A stretch of 64,000 bases of DNA from contig JARPUW010000553.1 of NCBI GenBank assembly GCA_030533445.1, positions 248,001 to 312,000 of the forward strand, given 5' to 3'. This stretch comes from Cyprinodon diabolis (Eukaryota; Chordata; Actinopteri; Cyprinodontiformes; Cyprinodontidae). Below the pieces are notes generated by a model. That model saw only the letters and a list, made by a program, of their open reading frames with translations, made no database searches and had not been told where the DNA came from. Made by a program: the position numbers and the translations under genes. Below, piece by piece: positions 1 through 12,360 of this stretch (position 1 is the first letter of the stretch; every line of letters begins with the position of its first letter).

Positions 1-840
1 AACCTTGAGCTGCTGGTGCTTCTGGAACCTTGAGCTTCTTGAACCTTGAGCTGCTGGAACCTTGAGCTTCTGGAGCCTTGAGCTGCTGGAACCTTGAAGT
101 GCTGGAGCCTTGAGCTGCTGGAACCTTGAGCTGCTGGAACCTTGAGCTGCTGGAGCCTTGAGATTCTAGAACCTTGAGCTGCTGAAGCCTTGAGCTTCTG
201 GAAACTTGAGCTGCTGGAGCCTTGAGCTTCTGGAACCTCTAGCTGCTGGAACCTTGAGCTGTTGGAACCTTGAGCTGCTGGAACCTTGAGCTGCTGGTGC
301 TTCTGGAACCTTGAGCTGCTGGAGCTTTGAGCTGCTGGTGCTTCTGGAACCTTGAGCTTCTGGAACCTTGAGCTTCTGGAACCTTGATCTGTTGGAGCCT
401 TGAGATTCTAGAACCTTGAGCTGCTGAAGCCTTGAGCTTCTGGAAACTTGAGCTGCTGGAGCCTTGAGCTTCTGGAACCTCTAGCTGCTGGAACCTTGAG
501 CTGCTGGAACCTTGAGCTGTTGGAACCTTGAGCTGCTGGAACCTTGAGCTGCTGGTGCTTCTGGAACCTTGAGCTGCTGGAACCTTGAGCTGCTGGTGCT
601 TCTGGAACCTTGAGCTGCTGGAACCTTGAGCTCCTGGAACCTTGAGCTGCTGGTGCTTCTGGAACCTTGAGCTGCTGGAACCTTGAGCTGCTGGAACCTT
701 GAGCTGCTGGTGCTTCTGGAACCTTGAGCATCTGGAGCCTTGAGCTTCTGGAACCTTGAGCTGCTGGAGCCTTGAGCTGCTGGTGCTTCTGGAACCTTGA
801 GCTGCTGGAGCCTTTAGCTGCTGGAACCTTGAGCTGCTGG
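1..840. repeat. A-type block, copy of 5,923-6,762
   Basis: This segment repeats at a lag of exactly 5,922 bp. Four shared variant sites support it: TTCTAGAACC with CTA at 166 and 6,088, and again at 408 and 6,330; GAGCATCTGG with CAT at 729 and 6,651; and CCTTTAGCTG with TTA at 814 and 6,736. The rare GATCTGTTGGAGCC also matches near 388 and 6,308. The match fails just after 840, where CCTTGTGCTG stands against CCTTGAGCTG. The left edge lies outside the window. Confidence 0.85.
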
Positions 841-3800
841 AACCTTGTGCTGCTGGTGCTTCTGGAACCTTTTGCTTCTGGAACCTTGAGCTTCTGGTGC
901 TTCTGGAACCTTGAGCTGCTGGTGCTTCTGGAACCTTGAGCTGCTGGAACCTTGAGCTGCTGGTGCTTCTGGAACCTTGAGCTGCTGGAACCTTGAGCTG
1001 CTGGAACCTTGAGCTGCTGGTGCTTCTGGAACCTTGAGCATCTGGAGCCTTGAGCTTCTGGAACTTTGAGCTGCTGGAGCCTTGAGCTGCTGGTGCTTCT
1101 GGAACCTTGAGCTGCTGGAGCCTTGAGCTGCTGGAACCTTCAGCTGCTGGTGCTTCTGGAACCTTGAGCTGCTGGAACCTTGAGCTGCTGGAACCTTGAG
1201 CTGCTGGTGCTTCTGGAACCTTGAGCTGCTGGAACCTTGAGCTGCTGGAACCTTGTGCTGCTGGTGCTTCTGGAACCTTTTGCATCTGGAGCCTTGAGCT
1301 TCTGGAACCTTGAGCTGCTGGAGCCTTGAGCTGCTGGAACGTTGAGCTGCTGGTTCTTCTGGAACCTTTTGCATCTGGAGCCTTGAGCTTCTGGAACCTT
1401 GAGCTGCTGGAACCTTGTGCTGCTGGTGCTTCTGGAACCTTTTGCATCTGGAGCCTTGAGCTTCTGGAACCTTGAGCTGCTGGAACCTTGGGCTTCTGGA
1501 ACCTTGAGCTGCTGGTGCTTCTGGAACCTTGAGCTGCTGGAACCTTGAGCTGCTGGTGCTTCTGGAACCTTGAGCTGCTGGAACCTTGAGCTGCTGGTGC
1601 TTCTGGAACCTTGAGCTTCTTGAACCTTGAGCTGCTGGAACCTTGAGCTTCTGGAGCCTTGAGCTGCTGGAACCTTGAAGTGCTGGAGCCTTGAGCTGCT
1701 GGAACCTTGAGCTGCTGGAACCTTGAGCTGCTGGAGCTTTGAGCTGCTGGTGCTTCTGGAACCTTGAGCTTCTGGAACCTTGAGCTTCTGGAACCTTGAG
1801 CTGCTGGAGCCTTGAGATTCTAGAACCTTGAGCTGCTGAAGCCTTGAGCTTCTGGAACCTTGAGCTGCTGGTGCTTCTGGAACCTTGAGCATCTGGAGCC
1901 TTGAGCTTCTGGAACCTTGAGCTGCTGGTGCTTCTGGAACGTTGAGCTGCTGGAACCTTGAGCTGCTGGAACCTTGAGCTGCTGGTGCTTCTGGAAGCTT
2001 GAGCTGCTGGTGCTTCTGGAACCTTGAGCTGCTGGAACCTTGAGCTGCTGGTGCTTCTGGAACCTTGAGCTGCTGGAACCTTGAGCTGCTGGTGCTTCTG
2101 GAATCTTGAGCTTCTGGAACCTTGAGCTGCTGGAACCTTGACTTCTAGGAGCCTTGAGCTGCTGGAACCTTGAAGTGCTGGAGCCTTGAGCTGCTGGAGC
2201 TTTGAGCTGCTGGTGCTTCTGGAACCTTGAGCTTCTGGAACCTTGAGCTTCTGGTGCTTCTGGAACCTTGAGCTGCTGGAACCTTGAGCTGCTGGTGCTT
2301 CTGGAACCTTGAGCTGCTGGAACCTTGAGCTGCTGGAACCTTGAGCTGCTGGTGCTTCTGGAACCTTGAGCTGCTGGAACCTTGAGCTGCTGGAACCTTG
2401 AGCTGCTGGTGCTTCTGGAACCTTGAGCATCTGGAGCCTTGAGCTTCTGGAACTTTGAGCTGCTGGAGCCTTGAGCTGCTGGTGCTTCTGGAACCTTGAG
2501 CTGCTGGAGCCTTGAGCTGCTGGAACCTTCAGCTGCTGGTGCTTCTGGAACCTTGAGCTGCTGGAACCTTGAGCTGCTGGAACCTTGAGCTGCTGGTGCT
2601 TCTGGAACCTTGAGCTGCTGGAACCTTGAGCTGCTGGAACCTTGTGCTGCTGGTGCTTCTGGAACCTTTTGCATCTGGAGCCTTGAGCTTCTGGAACCTT
2701 GAGCTGCTGGAGCCTTGAGCTGCTGGAACGTTGAGCTGCTGGAACCTTGGGCTTCTGGAACCTTGAGCTGCTGGTGCTTCTGGAACCTTGAGCTGCTGGA
2801 ACCTTGAGCTGCTGGTGCTTCTGGAACCTTGAGCTGTTGGAACCTTGAGCTGCTGGTGCTTCTGGAACCTTGAGCTGCTGGAACCTTGAGCTGCTGGTGC
2901 TTCTGGAACCTTGAGCTGCTGGAACCTTGAGCTGCTGGTGCTTCTGGAACCTTGAGCTTCTTGATCCTTGAGCTGCTGGAACCTTGAGCTTCTGGAGCCT
3001 TGAGCTGCTGGAACCTTGAAGTGCTGGAGCCTTGAGCTGCTGGAACCTTGAGCTGCTGGAACCTTGAGCTGCTGGAGCTTTGAGCTGCTGGTGCTTCTGG
3101 AACCTTGAGCTTCTGGAACCTTGAGCTTCTGGAACCTTGAGCTGCTGGAGCCTTGAGATTCTAGAACCTTGAGCTGCTGAAGCTTTGAGCTTCTGGAAAC
3201 TTGAGCTGCTGGAGCCTTGAGCTTCTGGAACCTCTAGCTGCTGGAACCTTGAGCTGCTGGAACCTTGAGCTGTTGGAACCTTGAGCTGCTGGAACCTTGA
3301 GCTGCTGGTGCTTCTGGAACCTTGAGCTGCTGGAACCTTGAGCTGCTGGTGCTTCTTGAACCTTGAGCTGCTGGAACCTTGAGCTCCTGGTGCTTCTGGA
3401 ACCTTGAGCTGCTGGAACCTTGAGCTGCTGGAACCTTGAGCTGCTGGTGCTTCTGGAACCTTGAGCATCTGGAGCCTTGAGCTTCTGGAACCTTGAGCTG
3501 CTGGAGCCTTGAGCTGCTGGTGCTTCTGGAACCTTGAGCTGCTGGAGCCTTTAGCTGCTGGAACCTTGAGCTGCTGGAACCTTGAGCTGCTGGAACCTTG
3601 AGCTGCTGGTGCTTCTGTAACCTTGAGCTGCTGAAACCTTGAGCTGCTGGTGCTTCTGGAACCTTGAGCTGCTGGAACCTTGAGCTGCTGAAACCTTGAG
3701 CTGCTGGTGCTTCTGGAACCTTGAGCTGCTGGAACCTTGAGCTGCTGGTTATTCTGGAACCTTGAGCTGCTGGAACCTTGAGCTGCTGGTGCTTCTGGAA

Positions 3801-6800
3801 CCTTGAGCTTCTGGAACCTTGAGCTGCTGGAACCTTGAGCTTCTGGAGCCTTGAGCTGCTGGAACCTTGAAGTGCTGGAGCCTTGAGCTGCTGGAACCTT
3901 GAGCTGCTGGAACCTTGAGCTGCTGGAGCTTTGAGCTGCTGGTGCTTCTGGAACCTTGAGCTTCTGGAACCTTGAGCTGCTGGAGCCTTGAGCTTCTGGA
4001 GCCTTGAGCCTCTGGAACCTTGAGCTGCTGGACCCTTGAGCTGCTGGTGCTTCTGGAACCTTGAGCTGCTGGAGCCTTGAGCTGCTGGAACCTTCAGCTG
4101 CTGGTGCTTCTGGAACCTTGAGCTGCTGGAACCTTGAGCTGCTGGAACCTTGAGCTGCTGGTGCTTCTGGAACCTTGAGCTGCTGGAACCTTGAGCTGCT
4201 GGAACCTTGTGCTGCTGGTGCTTCTGGAACCTTTTGCATCTGGAGCCTTGAGCTTCTGGAACCTTGAGCTGCTGGAGCCTTGAGCTGCTGGAACGTTGAG
4301 CTGCTGGAACCTTGGGCTTCTGGAACCTTGAGCTGCTGGTGCTTCTGGAACCTTGAGCTGCTGGAACCTTGAGCTGCTGGTGCTTCTGGAACCTTGAGCT
4401 GTTGGAACCTTGAGCTGCTGGTGCTTCTGGAACCTTGAGCTGCTGGAACCTTGAGCTGCTGGTGCTTCTGGAACCTTGAGCTGCTGGAACCTTGAGCTGC
4501 TGGTGCTTCTGGAACCTTGAGCTTCTTGATCCTTGAGCTGCTGGAACCTTGAGCTTCTGGAGCCTTGAGCTGCTGGAACCTTGAAGTGCTGGAGCCTTGA
4601 GCTGCTGGAACCTTGAGCTGCTGGAGCTTTGAGCTGCTGGTGCTTCTGGAACCTTGAGCTTCTGGAACCTTGAGCTTCTGGAACCTTGAGCTGCTGGAGC
4701 CTTGAGATTCTAGAACCTTGAGCTGCTGAAGCTTTGAGCTTCTGGAAACTTGAGCTGCTGGAGCCTTGAGCTTCTGGAACCTCTAGCTGCTGGAACCTTG
4801 AGCTGCTGGAACCTTGAGCTGTTGGAACCTTGAGCTGCTGGAACCTTGAGCTGCTGGTGCTTCTGGAACCTTGAGCTGCTGGAACCTTGAGCTGCTGGTG
4901 CTTCTTGAACCTTGAGCTGCTGGAACCTTGAGCTCCTGGAACCTTGAGCTGCTGGTGCTTCTGGAACCTTGAGCTGCTGGAACCTTGAGCTGCTGGAACC
5001 TTGAGCTGCTGGTGCTTCTGGAACCTTGAGCATCTGGAGCCTTGAGCTTCTGGAACCTTGAGCTGCTGGAGCCTTGAGCTGCTGGTGCTTCTGGAACCTT
5101 GAGCTGCTGGAGCCTTTAGCTGCTGGAACCTTGAGCTGCTGGAACCTTGAGCTGCTGGAACCTTGAGCTGCTGGTGCTTCTGGAACCTTGAGCTGCTGAA
5201 ACCTTGAGCTGCTGGTGCTTCTGGAACCTTGAGCTGCTGGAACCTTGAGCTGCTGGTGATTCTGGAACCTTGAGCTGCTGGAACCTTGAGCTGCTGGTGC
5301 TTCTGGAACCTTGAGCTTCTGGAACCTTGAGCTGCTGGAACCTTGAGCTTCTGGAGCCTTGAGCTGCTGGAACCTTGAAGTGCTGGAACCTTGAGCTGCT
5401 GGAACCTTGAGCTGCTGGAGCTTTGAGCTGCTGGTGCTTCTGGAACCTTGAGCTTCTGGAACCTTGAGCTTCTGGAACCTTGAGCTGCTGGAGCCTTGAG
5501 CTTCTGGAGCCTTGAGCCTCTGGAACCTTGAGCTGCTGGACCCTTGAGCTGCTGGTGCTTCTGGAACCTTGAGCTGCTGGAACCTTGAGCTGCTGGTGCT
5601 TCTGGAACCTTGAGCTGCTGGAACCTTGAGCTGCTGGAACCTTGTGCTGCTGGTGCTTCTGGAACCTTTTGCATCTGGAGCCTTGAGCTTCTGGAACCTT
5701 GAGCTGCTGGAGCCTTGAGCTGCTGGAACGTTGAGCTGCTGGAACCTTGGGCTTCTGGAACCTTGAGCTGCTGGTGCTTCTGGAACCTTGAGCTGCTGGA
5801 ACCTTGAGCTGCTGGTGCTTCTGGAACCTTGAGCTGTTGGAACCTTGAGCTGCTGGTGCTTCTGGAACCTTGAGCTGCTGGAACCTTGAGCTGCTGGTGC
5901 TTCTGGAACCTTGAGCTGCTGGAACCTTGAGCTGCTGGTGCTTCTGGAACCTTGAGCTTCTTGAACCTTGAGCTGCTGGAACCTTGAGCTTCTGGAGCCT
6001 TGAGCTGCTGGAACCTTGAAGTGCTGGAGCCTTGAGCTGCTGGAACCTTGAGCTGCTGGAACCTTGAGCTGCTGGAGCCTTGAGATTCTAGAACCTTGAG
6101 CTGCTGAAGCCTTGAGCTTCTGGAAACTTGAGCTGCTGGAGCCTTGAGCTTCTGGAACCTCTAGCTGCTGGAACCTTGAGCTGTTGGAACCTTGAGCTGC
6201 TGGAACCTTGAGCTGCTGGTGCTTCTGGAACCTTGAGCTGCTGGAGCTTTGAGCTGCTGGTGCTTCTGGAACCTTGAGCTTCTGGAACCTTGAGCTTCTG
6301 GAACCTTGATCTGTTGGAGCCTTGAGATTCTAGAACCTTGAGCTGCTGAAGCCTTGAGCTTCTGGAAACTTGAGCTGCTGGAGCCTTGAGCTTCTGGAAC
6401 CTCTAGCTGCTGGAACCTTGAGCTGCTGGAACCTTGAGCTGTTGGAACCTTGAGCTGCTGGAACCTTGAGCTGCTGGTGCTTCTGGAACCTTGAGCTGCT
6501 GGAACCTTGAGCTGCTGGTGCTTCTGGAACCTTGAGCTGCTGGAACCTTGAGCTCCTGGAACCTTGAGCTGCTGGTGCTTCTGGAACCTTGAGCTGCTGG
6601 AACCTTGAGCTGCTGGAACCTTGAGCTGCTGGTGCTTCTGGAACCTTGAGCATCTGGAGCCTTGAGCTTCTGGAACCTTGAGCTGCTGGAGCCTTGAGCT
6701 GCTGGTGCTTCTGGAACCTTGAGCTGCTGGAGCCTTTAGCTGCTGGAACCTTGAGCTGCTGGAACCTTGAGCTGCTGGAACCTTGAGCTGCTGGTGCTTC

Positions 6801-8400
6801 TGGAACCTTGAGCTGCTGAAACCTTGAGCTGCTGGTGCTTCTGGAACCTTGAGCTGCTGGAACCTTGAGCTGCTGGTGATTCTGGAACCTTGAGCTGCTG
6901 GAACCTTGAGCTGCTGGTGCTTCTGGAACCTTGAGCTGCTGGAACCTTGAGCTTCTGGAGCCTTGAGCTGCTGGAACCTTGAAGTGCTGGAGCCTTGAGC
7001 TGCTGGAACCTTGAGCTGCTGGAGCTTTGAGCTGCTGGTGCTTCTGGAACCTTGAGCTTCTGGAACCTTGAGCTTCTGGAACCTTGAGCTGCTGGAGCCT
7101 TGAGCTTCTGGAGCCTTGAGCTGCTGAAGCCTTGAGCTGCTGGAATCTTGAGCTGCTGGTGCTTCTGGAACCTTCAGCTGCTGGAACCTTGAGCTGCTGG
7201 TGCTTCTGGAACCTTGAGCTGCTGGAACCTTGAGCTTCTGGTGCTTCTGGAACCTTGAGCTGCTGGAACCTTGAGCTGCTGGTGCTTCTGGAACCTTGAG
7301 CATCTGGAGCCTTGAGCCTCTGGAACCTTGAGCTGCTGGAGCCTTGAGCTGCTGGTGCTTCTGGAACCTTGAGCTGCTGGAACCTTGAGCTGCTGGTGCT
7401 TCTGGAACCTTGAGCTGCTGGAACCTTGAGCTGCTGGTGCTTCTGGAACCTTGAGCATCGGGAGCCTTGAGCTTCTGGAACCTTGAGCTGCTGGAGCCTT
7501 GAGCTGCTGGTGCTTCTGGAACCTTGAGCTGCTGGAGCCTTGAGCTCCTGGAACATTGAGCTGCTGGAACCTTGAGCTGCTGGAACCTTGAGCTTCTGGA
7601 ACCTTGAGCTGCTGGTGCTTCTGGAACCTTGAGCTGCTGGAACCTTGAGCTGCTGGTGCTTCTGGAACCTTGAGCTGCTGGAACCTTGAGCTGCTGGTGC
7701 TTCTGGAACCTTGAGCTGCTGGAACCTTGAGCTGCTGGTGCTTCTGGAAACTTGAGCTTCTGGAGCCTTGAGCTGCTGGAACCTTGAGCTGCTGGTGCTT
7801 CTGGAACCTTGAGCTTCTGGAGCCTTGAGCCTCTGGAACCTTGAGCTGCTGGAGCCTTGAGCTGCTGGTGCTTCTGGAACCTTGAGCTGCTGGAACCTTG
7901 AGCTGCTGGTGCTTCTGGAACCTTGAGCTGCTGGAACCTTGAGCTGCTGGAACCTTGAGCTGCTGGTGCTTCTGGAACCTTGAGCATCCGGAGCATTGAG
8001 CTTCTGGAACCTTGAGCTGCTGGAGCCTTGAGCTGCTGGTGCTTCTGGAACCTTGAGCTGCTGGAGCCTTGAGCTGCTGGAACCTTGAGCTGCTGGAACC
8101 TTGAGCTTCTGGAACCTTAAGCTGCTGGTGCTTCTGGAACCTTGAGCTGCTGGAACCTTGAGCTGCTGGTGCTTCTGGAACCTTGAGCTGCTGGAACCTT
8201 GAGCTGCTGGTGCTTCTGGAACCTTGAGCTTCTGGAACCTTGAGCTGCTGGAGCCTTGAGCTGCTGGTGCTTCTGGAACCTTGAGCTTCTGGAACATTGA
8301 GCTTCTGGAACCTTGAGCTGCTGGAGCCTTGAGATTCTGGAACCTTGAGCTGCTGAAGCCTTGAGCTTCTGGAAACTTGAGCTGCTGGAGCCTTGAGCTT
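841..8400. repeat. A-type higher-order region 1 (A1)
   Basis: It is marked by TTCTAGAACC (CTA at 1,820, 3,161, 4,710, 6,088, 6,330) and by CCTTTTGCATCTGG near 1,270, 1,370, 1,443, 2,668, 4,234 and 5,668. Marker spacing suggests an irregular internal period of about 1.34-1.57 kb. From about 1.1 kb onward it pairs with 34.2-42.1 kb: the lag is 33,124 at 1,140, 1,372 and 1,445; 33,140 at 1,820; 33,042 at 4,710 and 6,088; 33,058 at 6,330; and 33,617 at 7,455, 7,994 and 8,117. No unique DNA or supported gene lies within it. Confidence 0.85.
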
Positions 8401-11400
8401 CTGGAACCTCTAGCTGCTGGAACCTTGAGATGCTGGAACCTTGAGCTGTTGGAACCTTGAGCTGCTGGAACCTTGAGCTGCTGGTGCTTCTGGAACCTTG
8501 AGCTGCTGGAACCTTGAGCTGCTGGTGCTTCTGGAACCTTGAGCTGCTGGTGCTTCTGGAACCTTGAGCTGCTGGAACCTTGAGCTGCTGGTGCTTCTGG
8601 AACCTTGAGCTGCTGAAGCCTTGAGCTTCTGGAAACTTGAGCTGCTGGAGTCTTGAGCTTCTGGAACCTCTAGCTGCTGGAACCTTGAGCTGCTGGAACC
8701 TTGAGCTGTTGGAACCTTGAGCTGCTGGAACCTTGAGCTGCTGGTGCTTCTGGAACCTTGAGCTGCTGGAACCTTGAGCTGCTGGTGCTTCTGGAACCTT
8801 GAGCTGCTGGACCCTTGAGCTGCTGGTGCTTCTGGAACCTTGAGCTGCTGGAACCTTGAGCTGCTGGAACCTTGAGCTGCTGGTGCTTCTGGAACCTTGA
8901 GCATCTGGAGCCTTGAGCTTCTGGAACCTTGAACTGCTGGAGCCTTGAGCTGCTGGTGCTTCTGGAACCTTGAGCTGCTGGAACCTTGAGCTGCTGGTGC
9001 TTCTGGAACCTTGAGCTTCTGGAACCTTGAGCTGCTGGAACCTTGAGCTTCTGGAGCCTTGAGCTGCTGGAACCTTGAAGTGCTGGAGCCTTTTAACTGC
9101 TGGAACCTTGAGCTGCTGGAACCTTGAGCTGCTGGAACCTTGAGCTGCTGGAGCGTTGAGCTGCTGGTGCTTCTGGAACCTTGAGCTTCTGGAACTTTGA
9201 GCTTCTGGAACCTTGAGCTGCTGGAGCCTTGAGCTTCTGGAACCTTGAGCTGCTGAAGCCTTGAGCTGCTGGAACCTTGAGCTGCTGGTGCTTCTGGAAC
9301 CTTGAGCTGCTGGAACCTTGAGCTTCTGGTGCTTCTGGAACCTTGAGCTTCTGGAACCTTGAGCTGCTGGTGCTTCTGGAACCTTGAGCATCTGGAGCCT
9401 TGAGCCTCTGGAACCTTGAGCTGCTGGAGCCTTGAGCTGCTGGTGCTTCTGGAACCTTGAGCTGCTGGAACCTTGAGCTGCTGGTGCTTCTGGAACCTTG
9501 AGCTGCTGGAACCTTGAGCTGCTGGTGCTTCTGGAACCTTGAGCATCGGGAGCCTTGAGCTTCTGGAACCTTGAGCTGCTGGAGCCTTGAGCTGCTGGTG
9601 CTTCTGGAACCTTGAGCTGCTGGAGCCTTGAGCTCCTGGAACATTGAGCTGCTGGAACCTTGAGCTGCTGGAACCTTGAGCTTCTGGAACCTTGAGCTGC
9701 TGGTGCTTCTGGAACCTTGAGCTGCTGGAACCTTGAGCTGCTGGTGCTTCTGGAAACTTGAGCTTCTGGAGCCTTGAGCTGCTGGAACCTTGAGCTGCTG
9801 GTGCTTCTGGAACCTTGAGCATCTGGAGCCTTGAGCCTCTGGAACCTTGAGCTGCTGGAGCCTTGAGCTGCTGGTGCTTCTGGAACCTTGAGCTGCTGGA
9901 ACCTTGAGCTGCTGGTGCTTCTGGAACCTTGAGCTGCTGGAACCTTGAGCTGCTGGTGCTTCTGGAACCTTGAGCATCTGGAGCCTTGAGCTTCTGGAAC
10001 CTTGAGCTGCTGGATCCTTGAGCTGCTGGTGCTTCTGGAGCCTTGAGCTGCTGGAACCTTGAAGTGCTGGAGCCTTGAGCTGCTGGAACCTTGAGCTGCT
10101 GGAACCTTGAGCTGCTGGAACCTTGAGCTGCTGGAGCTTTGAGCTGCTGGTGCTTCTGGAACCTTGAGCTTCTGGAACCTTGAGCTGCTGGAACCTTGAG
10201 CTGCTGGAACCTTGAGCTTCTGGTGCTTCTGGAACCTTGAGCTTCTGGAACCTTGAGCTGCTGGTGCTTCTGGAACCTTGAGCATCTGGAGCCTTGAGCC
10301 TCTGGAACCTTGAGCTGCTGGAGCCTTGAGCTGCTGGTGCTTCTGGAACCTTGAGCTGCTGGAACCTTGAGCTGCTGGTGCTTCTGGAACCTTGAGCTGC
10401 TGGAACCTTGAGCTGCTGGTGCTTCTGGAACCTTGAGCATCGGGAGCCTTGAGCTTCTGGAACCTTGAGCTGCTGGAGCCTTGAGCTGCTGGTGCTTCTG
10501 GAACCTTGAGCTGCTGGAGCCTTGAGCTCCTGGAACATTGAGCTGCTGGAACCTTGAGCTGCTGGAACCTTGAGCTTCTGGAACCTTGAGCTGCTGGTGC
10601 TTCTGGAACCTTGAGCTGCTGGAACCTTGAGCTGCTGGTGCTTCTGGAAACTTGAGCTTCTGGAGCCTTGAGCTGCTGGAACCTTGAGCTGCTGGTGCTT
10701 CTGGAACCTTGAGCATCTGGAGCCTTGAGCCTCTGGAACCTTGAGCTGCTGGAGCCTTGAGCTGCTGGTGCTTCTGGAACCTTGAGCTGCTGGAACCTTG
10801 AGCTGCTGGTGCTTCTGGAACCTTGAGCTGCTGGAACCTTGAGCTGCTGGAACCTTGAGCTGCTGGTGCTTCTGGAACCTTGAGCATCTGGAGCCTTGAG
10901 CTTCTGGAACCTTGAGCTGCTGGATCCTTGAGCTGCTGGTGCTTCTGGAGCCTTGAGCTGCTGGAACCTTGAAGTGCTGGAGCCTTGAGCTGCTGGAACC
11001 TTGAGCTGCTGGAACCTTGAGCTGCTGGAACCTTGAGCTGCTGGAGCTTTGAGCTGCTGGTGCTTCTGGAACCTTGAGCTTCTGGAACCTTGAGCTGCTG
11101 GAGCCTTGAGCTTCTGGAACCTTGAGCTGCTGAAGCCTTGAGCTGCTGGAACCTTGAGCTGCTGGTGCTTCTTGAACCTTGAGCTGCTGGTGCTTCTGGA
11201 ACCTTGAGCTGCTGGAACCTTGAGCTGCTGGTGCTTCTGGAACCTTGAGCATCTGGAGCCTTGAGCCTCTGGAACCTTGAGCTGCTGGAGCCTTGAGCTG
11301 CTGGTGCTTCTGGAACCTTGAGCTGCTGGAACCTTGAGCTGCTGGTGCTTCTGGAACCTTGAGCTGCTGGAACCTTGAGCTGCTGGTGCTTCTGGAAACT

Positions 11401-12360
11401 TGAGCTTCTGGAGCCTTGAGCTGCTGGAACCTTGAGCTGCTGGTGCTTCTGGAACCTTGAGCATCTGGAGCCTTGAGCCTCTGGAACCTTGAGCTGCTGG
11501 AGCCTTGAGCTGCTGGTGCTTCTGGAACCTTGAGCTGCTGGAACCTTGAGCTGCTGGTGCTTCTGGAACCTTGAGCTGCTGGAACCTTGAGCTGCTGGTG
11601 CTTCTGGAACCTTGAGCTGCTGGAACCTTGAGCTGCTGGAACCTTGAGCTGCTGGTGCTTCTGGAACCTTGAGCATCTGGAGCCTTGAGCTTCTGGAACC
11701 TTGAGCTGCTGGAACCTTGAGCTGCTGGTGCTTCTGGAACCTTGAGCTGCTGGAACCTTGAGCTGCTGGAACCTTGAGCTGCTGGTGCTTCTGGAACCTT
11801 GAGCATCTGGAGCCTTGAGCTTCTGGAACCTTGAGCTGCTGGAGCCTTGAGCTTCTGGAACCTTGAGCTGCTGGAGCCTTGAGCTGCTGGTGCTTCTGGA
11901 ACCTTGAGCTGCTGAAGCCTTGAGCTCCTGGAACCTTGAGCTGCTGGAACCTTGAGCTGCTGGAACCTTGAGCTTCTGGAACCTTGAGCTGCTGGTGCTT
12001 CTGGAACCTTGAGCTGCTGGAACCTTGAGCTGCTGGAACCTTGAGCTGCTGGTGCTTCTGGAACCTTGAGCATCTGGAGCCTTGAGCCTCTGGAACCTTG
12101 AGCTGCTGGAGCCTTGAGCTGCTGGTGCTTCTGGAACCTTGAGCTGCTGGAACCTTGAGCTGCTGGTGCTTCTGGAACCTTGAGCTGCAGGAACCTTGAG
12201 CTGCTGGTGCTTCTGGAACCTTGAGCATCGGGAGCCTTGAGCTTCTGGAACCTTGAGCTGCTGGAGCCTTGAGCTGCTGGTGCTTCTGGAACCTTGAGCT
12301 GCTGGAGCCTTGAGCTCTTGGAACATTGAGCTGCTGGAACCTTGAGCTGCTGGAACCTTT
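8401..12360. repeat. B-type higher-order block 1 (B1)
   Basis: Diagnostic variants are GAGTCTTGAGC near 8,650, the 17-bp unit CCTTTTAACTGC at about 9,090, GCATCGGG at 9,543, 10,437 and 12,225, and GGATCCTTGAG followed by GAGCC with the A of GATCC at 10,014 and 10,924. The last pair shows a 910-bp internal period and the first two GCATCGGG sites show 894 bp, which is one 16-bp unit less. Related blocks lie at 20.5-23.1, 28.75-30.6, 42.1-46.6, 52.7-55.1 and 59.2-61.6 kb. The right-hand 0.8 kb also matches about 49.1-49.9 kb at a lag of 37,416. Confidence 0.85.
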